The notes beneath the pieces are model-generated. The model had not been told where the DNA came from. It saw only the letters and a program-made list of their open reading frames with translations, and did no database searches. A program made the position numbers and the translations under genes. Positions 50,585-60,800 of a stretch of DNA of 64,000 bases are shown piece after piece (the stretch's first letter is position 1; every line of letters starts with the position of its first letter). The stretch covers positions 5,332,001-5,396,000 of the forward strand of contig JAPFFF010000010.1 of assembly GCA_039105265.1 (NCBI GenBank), written 5' to 3'. Source of the DNA: Tritrichomonas musculus (Eukaryota; Parabasalia; Tritrichomonadida; Tritrichomonadidae).

Positions 50585-53140
50585 ATGGATGCAAAAGAAT
50601 CTAATTTATTAATTGATTTTCATCATCTTGCAATTGAACTCCGACGCCTTAGAAAAAATTCTTATGCAATTTCGACAGCTGCTTTACTTATTAATCAATC
50701 AATAACAAAACCCATCGAATATTCAGCATTATTACAAACGCCAGAAAGCCAAAAATTATCAGGTTTATGTCAAATTATTTGCTATAGATTTTCTAATGAT
50801 CCATCATCAGATATCTTGAGATTAATTTCAATGCTACGATTTACACGAGGCCCACAACAAATTGGCCCATGGTTTCTTTTGAATAATTTATTATCAATTT
50901 ATCACGATCGACTTACAGAAGAATGTTATAAATGTTTATCCTATTTTGATCCAATCTTTTTTGAAAAATACTTATTAAGCCGAGTTTATTTAAATCCTCA
51001 ATCATTATTTAGATCAACCACAAATGAAATATTTTTACCTCTTCAAGTACCTAATTTATCCAACCTTGCATATAAGGAATGTAACAACTCTTCTCTTATC
51101 AAATATCTACTACACTACTCATTATCTCGATCTAGCCAACATATCATAGAATGTTCCCAAAACGAAAATCTTTTTGATTCATTTGCCAACTTTGTTTACA
51201 AATGCCCGGAATTTTTCATAATATCCAATCAACTTTTTGATAATAAAAACTTACATGACATTTTCCTTTCCCTTAAGAACAAAGATCCTTCTAAATTTTT
51301 AAGTTCATACTTGATCACATATAATCAAACGAGCCATGAAACGATGGATTTAATTTTAAATCTTTACAGCGATCAAGACTTGTTAAAATACGTCAGTGAT
51401 GATCGAATCGAAGATCTCTTCAACTTTCTACAAATTAATGACAGATGGGATATCATCACACAACTTTTTGAAAGGAATGAAAAAGCCCATTCAATCCTGA
51501 CAGGTTTTTTTCAAAACTCCTTTTTGAGGGATTCCAGGAAATACCTTTCAAAATATTCACAATTAAAACTCGACTTTTTGATAGATGCCATAGAATCATT
51601 TCTGTTGGGCACTGAAAATCATATTGAACCCAAGCACTATGTTTATCTTCTTCCAAATGACAAAATTTCACTTATAATGCTTGAGCGGGACCGTCACTTT
51701 TTGCAGATTGTGATGGAGGCTTCGATGCGGAAAGATGAAGTGAATGAAAAAACGGTTAAATTGATAGTTTCATTCATCAACCGTAATCTTAAACGTATCC
51801 TCTCAATGTTCAATGACGACTTCCACCGTCTCCTCTTTGATGAAGAGAGCATCGTCTTTTCACTGATTCGTCTGAACGAGCTTCTCTTTTTTGACATTTT
51901 TGACGGCCAAGAAAACATTCAAATTTTGACATTGGCGACGATCAATTTGATCTCATTTATCGTCCAAACAATGGCACAAGAAATGGCGCAAAACGGACGC
52001 CCTCCATCTGCCCAAGCGAGGCCGACAGCGCATCATCTCACGCTGAGATTTCCATCAATCGCGTTCTTCAAGAAAATGGCCAAAAAAGTTGACCTTCAAA
52101 CCGCCATGATTGAAATATATCGCGCGAACCAGGGGATAGTCAGGCTTCCCGAGTGGAGAGAAGCACTGGTGGCCGTTCCTGAGCTCCTCTTCACGACTCT
52201 CGGCTTCTCGCTTCAGTTTCCAGAGTTCGGAAGCGACCACGAGTACTTCGATGTTTTCCAGCGCTACATAACAGTCAACTACAACAACTTCTCAAAAAGT
52301 TTGGATGCCTTTTTAGTTCTTGTGAACTTTTTCTTGGACACACAATTGCTGTCGGCAATTCCAGACTTCAAGTTCAGCAATCTGTGCCTGTCCGTGCAGC
52401 TGTCAGTGCTCGACTCTTTTGCCTCTTGCTGCCACTTGGTATTCATGACAGATGACGATCAAAAAACTCTCAAAAAGTTCATATCACTATTCAAAATTAT
52501 TGAAGAGACTGACGTTTTGAAGCTTGCATCGCCGTCAAACAGTGTCATCTGCCATGACTTCGTCCTTCCTTTGCTTGAGATGGAGGAGTTCGAGAAAGAT
52601 GCGACGAAAATGATGATTCATTTGAATACATCACTTCATCAACCGATAGGCTCTGAAAAATCCACTTTTTCAAAGGATGCTGAAGCACCAAAGATTGAGG
52701 ACCTTGATGTTGATGTGAGCACTGAAATAGACGATGAGTCACTTCACTTCATCATTGACTTTTTATTGCATTCAATGCCCGAAGAGGCTGTCATTGCGGA
52801 ACTTGCCAAGAATGATCCAGTGTCACTCAGAAAGATTGTTGAATTGTCATTGAACGTCCTCTCGCACCACGACTGCCCTCTTTGGAATGACCCGCGGTTT
52901 ATGCGCTCTCTGTATCTCATCATAAACAGCCTCGACTACGGCAGACTGAATCCAGGCTTCTTACAGTCGCTGGCATTCCACATGAGCAGGTACACGGGCA
53001 ATGGCACCACTCATGTTGGCGCTGCAAACAGTCAGCAACATGATGAGTTTCACCCAGAGCTTTTTGACATATATCAGATCTTGGCGAGCTTGGCAGTTGG
53101 AAGCCATGATTTCGCAGATGTTTTAGATGTTTTGCTTTAA
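50585..53140 (+). CDS. Large helical protein, function unknown
   Basis: A protein of 851 residues from the ATG at 50585 (TTTTCATGGATG context; an upstream in-frame TTG is not used). It is predicted almost wholly alpha-helical with many Leu/Ile/Phe and short loops, like an ARM/HEAT-type or Vps/nucleoporin scaffold, but I recognise no family. There is no signal peptide or membrane segment. A low-complexity joint lies at about 475-490 (RPPSAQARPTAH). The second half has clearly higher GC and different codon choice from the first, as also seen in the HID1-family and TTLL genes here. Confidence 0.75.
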   Translation: MDAKESNLLIDFHHLAIELRRLRKNSYAISTAALLINQSITKPIEYSALLQTPESQKLSGLCQIICYRFSNDPSSDILRLISMLRFTRGPQQIGPWFLLNNLLSIYHDRLTEECYKCLSYFDPIFFEKYLLSRVYLNPQSLFRSTTNEIFLPLQVPNLSNLAYKECNNSSLIKYLLHYSLSRSSQHIIECSQNENLFDSFANFVYKCPEFFIISNQLFDNKNLHDIFLSLKNKDPSKFLSSYLITYNQTSHETMDLILNLYSDQDLLKYVSDDRIEDLFNFLQINDRWDIITQLFERNEKAHSILTGFFQNSFLRDSRKYLSKYSQLKLDFLIDAIESFLLGTENHIEPKHYVYLLPNDKISLIMLERDRHFLQIVMEASMRKDEVNEKTVKLIVSFINRNLKRILSMFNDDFHRLLFDEESIVFSLIRLNELLFFDIFDGQENIQILTLATINLISFIVQTMAQEMAQNGRPPSAQARPTAHHLTLRFPSIAFFKKMAKKVDLQTAMIEIYRANQGIVRLPEWREALVAVPELLFTTLGFSLQFPEFGSDHEYFDVFQRYITVNYNNFSKSLDAFLVLVNFFLDTQLLSAIPDFKFSNLCLSVQLSVLDSFASCCHLVFMTDDDQKTLKKFISLFKIIEETDVLKLASPSNSVICHDFVLPLLEMEEFEKDATKMMIHLNTSLHQPIGSEKSTFSKDAEAPKIEDLDVDVSTEIDDESLHFIIDFLLHSMPEEAVIAELAKNDPVSLRKIVELSLNVLSHHDCPLWNDPRFMRSLYLIINSLDYGRLNPGFLQSLAFHMSRYTGNGTTHVGAANSQQHDEFHPELFDIYQILASLAVGSHDFADVLDVLL

Positions 53141-53303
53141 TAATAATAAAAACTGTTTATGTAAATTTGACTGCTTTTCTTTTTATTGAATTGAGAACAA
53201 GGCAATATTTATTTAAGAAAGTATTGAATAATCTAGACACTTTTTTTAGATTTTTTGGATTTATTTATTTTTAATATGCTTTTTTACACATACATTTCAA
53301 GAG
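53141..53303. other. Spacer before tRNA
   Basis: AT-rich spacer; nothing supported. Confidence 0.4.
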
Positions 53304-53374
53304 TTTCTTGTGGTGTAATGGCAAGCACGTTGGCCTTTGAAGCCAAAGATTGAGGTTCGATTCCTCACTAGAAA
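53304..53374 (+). tRNA. tRNA-Gln (anticodon TTG)
   Basis: A 71-base cloverleaf. The acceptor TTTCTTG pairs with CTAGAAA (one T-T mismatch), D-stem GTGT/GCAC, anticodon stem TTGGC/GCCAA with loop CTTTGAA (anticodon TTG), and T-arm TGAGG-TTCGATT-CCTCA. Internal promoter boxes are clear: box A TGGTGTAATGGC and box B GGTTCGATTCC (a perfect match). T runs follow for Pol III stop. There is no intron and no encoded CCA. It reads CAA (and CAG by wobble). Confidence 0.93.
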
Positions 53375-53589
53375 ATTTTTTACTTTTTTTATTAAAACAT
53401 TTATCTCTTCTTTTTAAATGCTAAAAAAGAGCAAAATCTATTAAAAAAAGAACATAGTAACCTTATAAAGCTCAGATAAATAAAACTTTTATTAAAATAA
53501 AGAAAAGGAAAAAACATATAATTAATTTAAACTCAAAAAAATGAAAGAGAAAATGTACTAAAACATTTCTCAAATCCATTTAGTTGGTT
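53375..53589. terminator. Pol III terminator tract and spacer
   Basis: A run of six T (53375-53380) begins right after the tRNA, and a seven-T run follows at about 53384. The rest is AT-rich spacer to the convergent coiled-coil gene. Confidence 0.6.
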
Positions 53590-56187
53590 TCATTTTTTGA
53601 ATGAAAAAAGTTGTGTTATTTGATGCACTTTTTTCTGTGCAGCAATCAGCTCTTTTTTGATTTCATCTTTTTCTATTTTGAGTGCATCAACTTGCTGCTG
53701 AAGGTTCACATTTTGAGATAAGAGATCCTGTACATCAATACCAGAGGGGGAATTAGGATCAGCATTTTTAATTTGAGTTTCTAGAACTTGAACAAGTTGC
53801 GTTAACTCAGATATGATTTCTTGCATTTGAGCCATTTTAGCATTTTGAGCATGCAATTTTTGCTGTAAAGTTGAAATTGTATTTGAATTATCTTTACGAA
53901 GAGAACTCACAGGAGTCGTTATAACTGACGCAATATTTTTATGTTCTTTAATTGGAGTAGTTTGGAAAGCTTTTTGTGGTGAATTTGATTCATAATTTTC
54001 ATTATATCCGTTTTGAAGACTGTCGATCTTATAAAGGAGATTTTTATTTTCTTCATCTAAATCGGAAATTGCTGATTTTAGATTATTTTTCTCTCGTGCA
54101 AGTTTTGATATTTCTTTTTGCTGATCAGAAATAACCTGTTTATAATGCTTTAATTCTTCTAGCTTTTGAAGTTCTTTCATTTGTTCTTGGGATTTTTCGA
54201 AGAGGTCATCATAATCAGATTTTATTTCTTGATAATAATTGTTAATCAATTGAATTTCTTTTTCACTTTCTTCATATTTTTGCATGATAGTGCTTTTCTC
54301 ATCTGATACTTTTTGGAGACTTTCTTTCAATTCTGATTCAGCTTTGATATGCTCGTTGATCGATTCTTCATAAGAACTAATCTTTGAATTTAATTGAGAG
54401 ACTGTTTGCGAATAATTCTCCTCATACAAAAGTTTTTCATTTGCATATTTCTTCAAATCTTCTTTAACTTTTAGGAGGTTTTGCTCAAGCTCTTTGTTTT
54501 TGCTAGATAAAGATTCATTTGAACTTTTTTCATTTTGAATTTCTTTTTTCAGTTTTTGAATATCATCAGAATAAATATTCAATTTTTTCTGAACATTTTC
54601 TTTCTCTTCAGTCAAATTGTTAATCGTTTGCTGCATTGAAACAATTTCTTTTCCTTTATCTCTATGAATTGCATTTATTTGTTCAATTTTATTTTTCAAT
54701 AGTCTCTCAAGTGATTGATTTTTCTTTTTAGTATCTTCCATTTGACGAGTTAAGTTTGCTTGAGATTGCTGCAACTCATTTAATTCTGATTCTTTTTGAG
54801 TTAAACGAGATGCAAAACTTACAGTTATAGATGTTTGATCCATCAATTCTTTTTGAGCTTTTTTAAGCTCATTTTCTTTTATTTCAAAATCTTTCTTCAT
54901 TTGATCAAATTCTTCAGTTATTGCGCACAATTTATCTTTTTTTTCTTGTAATAACTCTTCAAGTTCAGCAATTTTACCGTTTTCAGAAATAATTACTTGA
55001 ACTTTTCTATCTTCTCCCATTTTTTCAAGCATACCACGAGTTATTTTGATGGTACTATTAAGCTCTTTAATAGAATTATCTTGTTCAATAATCTTTTTCT
55101 GGAAATTGATATTATTTGATTCCAACCCAACAATTATTTTTTCTTTAGACCTAATATCGTTTTTCATTTGAATATTTTTTGATTTCATATCGGAATTATT
55201 ATGTAAAAGCTTTTGAATTTCAGCTTCAGATTTTTCTTTATCTTCTGTAAATTTCTGAATTTGCTGCTTTGCTTCTGATATTGACTCCTGAAGATTAGAT
55301 ATTAGTTTGGTTTTTTCTTTGTCAGACTTTTCAAAGCTAGTAACTCGTTCATTAAGGGAATCATTCTGTAAAATAAGGTTCAACTTATCTTCATTGTTAA
55401 ATGAAATAATAATTTCTTCTTTTTCTTTCAGAGACTTAAGGAGCGTTTTATTCTCTTCTTGCGCAGAATTAATTAAATTTTGCTTTTCTTTGTCTTTCTC
55501 CATCAATTCTTTAATTTGTTTTGTATAAGTAGATATTTGATTTTTTAAAACAGAATTTTGGTCTTTTTCTGCTTGGAAATCTTGCTTCATCATTTCTATT
55601 TTATCTTTATAACTTTGAATCTCTTTTTTTGCATCTTCGTTTGGATCTTGAATTAATTGAAAAAGATATTTTAGTTCTTCAACTTGTTCTTGCAAATTAT
55701 CTTTTTCAATATTTGATTGGTTAAGCTCTTCTTGAACTTTGTTTAATGATTTTTCTTTTTCTTCAAGTAGTGCTTTGGTTTTATTGAGTGATTCAATTAA
55801 ATTATCTATTTCATTATAATAATCTGATTCTGATGTTTCATCATTGTATATTTCATGCAATGACGATATCTCAAGTGAACTATCATTGCTTTTTGGTTTA
55901 ATCTCTTTTTTTTTAAATGTCTTATTAATAGGCAAATTGCATTTATTCTTATATTGATTCTTTGAAGGAAAATATACATCATGTTGGAATGTATTAAAAC
56001 GTTCTTGCAACACATTTCCAGGCTGTGATCTTGGAGAACTGGAGATTTTTGATATACTAGAAATGTTAGATAGATTAGAATTATTTCTTATCTGATTTTT
56101 TGGTGATTGAGCATATCTAAATGCTTTAGAACGTTGAGAAGTGAGCGTTTTTTCATTATAACTTTTTGGAACCTGAGGAGAAATCAT
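53590..56187 (-). CDS. Long coiled-coil protein
   Basis: An 865-residue protein. Residues 1 to about 120 are disordered, basic and Ser/Asn-rich. From about 125 to 700 it is nearly continuous coiled coil with Glu/Lys/Leu heptads (EKSLNKVQEELNQSNIEKD and the like). A Ser/Thr/Pro break at about 725-760 (SPQKAFQTTPIKEH) precedes a last coil to the C-terminus. This is a structural or tethering protein such as a golgin, centrosomal or cytoskeletal filament component. Sequence gives no closer clue, and similarity to myosin tails or golgins would be by composition only. The ATG at 56185-56187 is the first in frame. Confidence 0.82.
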   Translation of the reverse strand: MISPQVPKSYNEKTLTSQRSKAFRYAQSPKNQIRNNSNLSNISSISKISSSPRSQPGNVLQERFNTFQHDVYFPSKNQYKNKCNLPINKTFKKKEIKPKSNDSSLEISSLHEIYNDETSESDYYNEIDNLIESLNKTKALLEEKEKSLNKVQEELNQSNIEKDNLQEQVEELKYLFQLIQDPNEDAKKEIQSYKDKIEMMKQDFQAEKDQNSVLKNQISTYTKQIKELMEKDKEKQNLINSAQEENKTLLKSLKEKEEIIISFNNEDKLNLILQNDSLNERVTSFEKSDKEKTKLISNLQESISEAKQQIQKFTEDKEKSEAEIQKLLHNNSDMKSKNIQMKNDIRSKEKIIVGLESNNINFQKKIIEQDNSIKELNSTIKITRGMLEKMGEDRKVQVIISENGKIAELEELLQEKKDKLCAITEEFDQMKKDFEIKENELKKAQKELMDQTSITVSFASRLTQKESELNELQQSQANLTRQMEDTKKKNQSLERLLKNKIEQINAIHRDKGKEIVSMQQTINNLTEEKENVQKKLNIYSDDIQKLKKEIQNEKSSNESLSSKNKELEQNLLKVKEDLKKYANEKLLYEENYSQTVSQLNSKISSYEESINEHIKAESELKESLQKVSDEKSTIMQKYEESEKEIQLINNYYQEIKSDYDDLFEKSQEQMKELQKLEELKHYKQVISDQQKEISKLAREKNNLKSAISDLDEENKNLLYKIDSLQNGYNENYESNSPQKAFQTTPIKEHKNIASVITTPVSSLRKDNSNTISTLQQKLHAQNAKMAQMQEIISELTQLVQVLETQIKNADPNSPSGIDVQDLLSQNVNLQQQVDALKIEKDEIKKELIAAQKKVHQITQLFSFKK

Positions 56188-57166
56188 GCTTTAGTCTTTA
56201 ATAAAAATCTGTACGTTAACGAATTAAGAATATTCAAAATCAAGATTGAATAAATTTTATTATAATCTATACGTTAACGATTTATTTAGAAAAGCATAAT
56301 TTTGATTAATAATAACTAAATAATCAATTTCTTAAAAAATCAATTGATGTTATATGAAATTGATTTCAAATCAGATTATTTTCAAACTAATTGAATGGTT
56401 AATTTTTCATTATTGCTGCCTTTTTTTTGCGTTATGTAATTAATAAATTCACTATTTTATTTTCTTTATAAATAATATAATATAAATTGCATATAAATAT
56501 TGCTTCTACTATTTGGTTAAAAACAATCGATGAAAAAGGAAGTTTTAATTTTTCAAGATAGATCAAATGATGGTTTAAATGCATCTACTAATGAAATAGA
56601 ACCAATAAAACTTCAATAATTATACAATGATATGATTTGATGATGCTATATCAAATTCAACACACCATATCATTCGAAAAAGATTTGTAAGACATATATG
56701 CATGATAATTCTATTTATTCATATCAATTTCTAACTACCAGTTTTATTTTGGAGTTATGTTAATTTGCACCTGTTCATAAATAGTATTCATCAATCAAGC
56801 TCATAGAATTATAATAATAGTATATGAGTAATTATTTTTTAAATTTAAATTAGTGATTAAATGTTTAAGATTATTCAAAAAATATAACTTTTCCGTCAAG
56901 AAATATATGTAAAATAAAAAAATTAAAATTTGAAAAGAATTTTTTTTTTGGAAAACCAACTTTTTAAATGCGAATTAAAAAAGCTAATTTGCTTTTTATA
57001 TAGCAAAATAATTATAATGAAATTTTGTTTTCAATTCAGAAATTTACCATTTTCATATACAATGTATGCCTTTTATCATTTAGAAATTACTATTTTCATT
57101 GTCTTGTTTTTGATGGAAAAAATTTTATCATTTTGAGAGTCTTATTTTTGAAAAAGTGAAACAATT

Positions 57167-57199
<33 letters not shown>

Positions 57200-57808
57200 A
57201 TTGAAATTCTAAAAGGGCAGTTAGATAAAGCTTTACTATATATAGTATAGTAATTATATTTTCGATATATTTTTAATATGAAATTCCAATTTTTTGAAAA
57301 ATATGGAAAGGTGAATTCCTATACTAGGGATGTTCAAAATTCACTTTTCCCTTGGAAAAGTTCGACTTTTTCTGGGCAAAAGTGAATAATAAAATATCTC
57401 TATCCTATACAGTCTCAAAAAGAAAAATTTCCATAATTCAAAAAGTTTGAATCCTAAACTTTTTAAAAATAAAAATTTTTTTTTTTTAGAAATATAATGA
57501 TTTAGATACATGGTTCTCTTTTTACCCTGTACAATCTCATATTTTTGTGAATTAGATAAATCACAATCATATAAATAGCTAGAATTAATTAATTGATTGA
57601 AATTTATAGTTTGGAAAATTTTTATGAATAATAGTCGATAACAAATTTCCAGATGAAATATTAAACTATTCTACAATGAAAATACTTTTTTCTCTGTTAA
57701 CTATAAAATTTAAAAAAAAAAAAAAAATTCAAGGATTGGGCATATATTTATCAAAAAAATTTTTTGATGAGAAAAAATTCTTTTCAGCTCATTTTTTTTT
57801 AAAAAGAA
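56188..57808. other. Intergenic region, 1.6 kb
   Basis: AT-rich. It contains an A-run of about 30 at 57168-57198 and an imperfect hairpin at 57339-57387 (ATTCACTTTT ... AAAAGTGAAT). A 29-codon frame at 56530 is too short to support. TTTTCAGCTCATTTTTT just before 57809 gives TCATTT initiators for the next gene. Confidence 0.5.
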
Positions 57809-60800
57809 ATGACCAGCCAGTTGGACAATAACTATACTATTTGTCTTCAAGAAGAATACCACAAAATCAAGTATTTGATTTCATCAAAAGATTTCATAGA
57901 TCAATTGACAAATGATATTTCAAGATATTATTCAAAATTAGGAATTGGAAACAATGATTCAGAAATTAGTTGTAATAATTTGATGGAATTAAATAAATCA
58001 TTAGGTGATTTAATTTCTGACAGGAAAAGAATCAAAAATTATTCAATTTTAGAAAATGCTATAAATTATCAATATAAGTGTATTGAACACATCAAAAATA
58101 TTCTACCTGAACAATGCATAGTAGGTGTTATTAATGACATTGATGATTCATATAAAAAATTAACCAAAAAAATTGAAACCTTTCTCAAAAACCTTAGTGA
58201 AGGAAATAATGAAATCAGAGAGAAAATATATTCAACATTCGATGCTCAAGAAATATTACAATACATCAATCAGATAAATAATTCTTTGAATTTAATCATT
58301 AATTATTATAATTATCAAAAATCAATTCAAAACAAATTTTTAAAATTTGTGAACAGTATAAAATCATTTATGAACAAATTCATTCAAAATGAGGGCAACT
58401 TTCTTTTGAAATCTAAGGAAAAAAATGTCGATCTTTATTATTGTACATTTTATTCCTGCTATATAGATCAAAATCAAAAGCTAGTTTTTGATTTCATACC
58501 AGCACCCAAGAAAAATGAAGAAGTATTTAAAGAAGTTAAGCGATTTAGTTTAGATTGTATTAAACAATTTTTTAAAAAAATCAAATTCGATTCATTTATA
58601 TTCAAGTATTACGAAAGACGATTTAAACAAAACTATGACGAAACCAAGCAGTATATTGATGAATATTTCAAGCAAGAAATTTCTGATTTTTCAAATAATC
58701 TTCACCAAGAATTTAATGCAACATTTTCTGAAGAAAACCATAAGAAAATTTTAGATTTCCAGATTTCCGATAATTTTCCAATAATTGATTTCAAGGATTA
58801 TAATTCAGAAAGCAGCTGGGGAATTTTGAATGAAGTGACCAAATTAAATTTTCCAATCAATAAAAAGTGGTTATATCACAATTATAAATTCCTTCTCAGG
58901 GACTATACAACAACAAATGAAGAGCAACAAATAAAAGAAGTTAATGTTTGCTTAACCAAAGAACAGATCAAAGGAATGATGTTTAAATTAACAGAAGAAT
59001 ATCGAAATAAAGGAAAATACTTCTTCTTCAACATTTTATCTAGCAAAACAATTCAAACAATCTTCAATCAATCTAATTTTGAAAAGAAAATTCACTCAAA
59101 AAAAGAAAAAAATACATCATATACTATCTTTTACTCATACAAAGATTTTGCATTTAATGATTGTTATATAACATACGATCAAAATTTCCAATTTTGGCAA
59201 GAAAAAACGACTTCTGAAAGAGAAAAAAAGATTCTTACTAAAAATTTTTCCAAATTCATTGTACAAGGAAAATTAAGCCATAGAACAGACTCAAATGACA
59301 AAGAAACAATTATAATTCCTTATTTCCCACTTGGAAATCTGAATTCAATACATAACGATGGAGAGATCCAATTTTCACACGTTGACAAAATTATTATTAT
59401 GCTAGAAATCGCAACTGCTCTGAAAGATCTTCATTCAGAAAATGAATATCACGGTAATTTATCGAGTGATTTCATAGTAATTAATTCAAGTAAAGATGCT
59501 TATCTGGGTGCAATTAAATACGATTTGGATGAAAGTAATTTATCTCAACCAATAAATACAATTTACTATCATCCACCTGAATATTATCAAAAAGATGAAG
59601 AAAAAGTTTATAATGAGTCTTGTGATGTCTATGCTTTTGGTTTAATAATGTATGAAATTGTTTCAGAAAAACCATTAATCCAAAAATACCAAAAAATTAA
59701 AAAATATGAAAGAGTCAAAATAATGGAGAATGGAGAATCCAATAAATTTTTATTGGTAGATGATATTGTCGAAAAGATTGATTCCTATGACGAAAAAGGT
59801 GATTCATTGATAGGTGTGAAAGAGATAATTGAAAAGTGCATTCGTAAAGACATTAATAATAGATATCAATCATTTGATGAAATAATTGAATCAATTAAAT
59901 CACTTGCTATTTATTCAAAAAACAAAGAAGAAATTGATTACAGATTTGAAAACGCACAAGACTCATCTGAGTACAAATGTTCAATGAGTGATATTGTTGA
60001 ATGTTATATTCATGGCAGTAGTCAATCCAAAATTATCATTGAAAGAGCAATTAAAAAATATTTTAACATTGAGGATTTGAATTGTGATAATATAATCCAA
60101 AAACTTATTGAATTATTTCACATTGAAAATAAAACTGACTTCATTCTAGAAAAAATGATAAAATTAATGATTGAATATGACGAGAAATGCATTATTAAAT
60201 CTCAAGGTGATGATAAAAAAACTGATTCATTTTGGAACCTTTTATTAAACAGATATAAGTATCATATTCCAACCGATGTAAACAGTCAATTTTGGTGTCT
60301 TCCAATAAAAAATGGAGCATTCAATGCATCAAACGAAACAAAAAATCTCTTTTTATTCATAAATGAATTATTCAACAAATACCGGATGTACATTGGAGAT
60401 AGACCTAAAGAAGATGCCTATCATGAATTCATGATCTTAAATGATATAAATGACAACTCCGGTAATAATAAAAAGGGACAAAAATTGGCAATAGAAGATA
60501 AAATAAATGCCTATGAAAAAATGTATTCACATTTTTATATTGATCAAATAATCCAAATTACAATGAGAAACATTTTAAAACCAAAATTTTTTAGTGATCA
60601 ATTTCATGAAACTTTACGTCATGTTCAGAATTATTCAGAATTACATTATATCAAAGATACACTTAATTTCAATGAAATTGATTCTTCATTTAAGTTATTT
60701 TATGACAACAATTTCAATTTTTTTCTTCAAAAAACATATAATCAAAACATCAATATATTAATTAGAGATAGAGAAATTAACATTTTAAAAGAAAACTATT

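Noticed and set aside
56530-56619. 29-codon frame (MKKEVLIFQDRSNDG)
   Set aside because: Too short to support, with no initiator and no homology I recognise; possibly a scrap.
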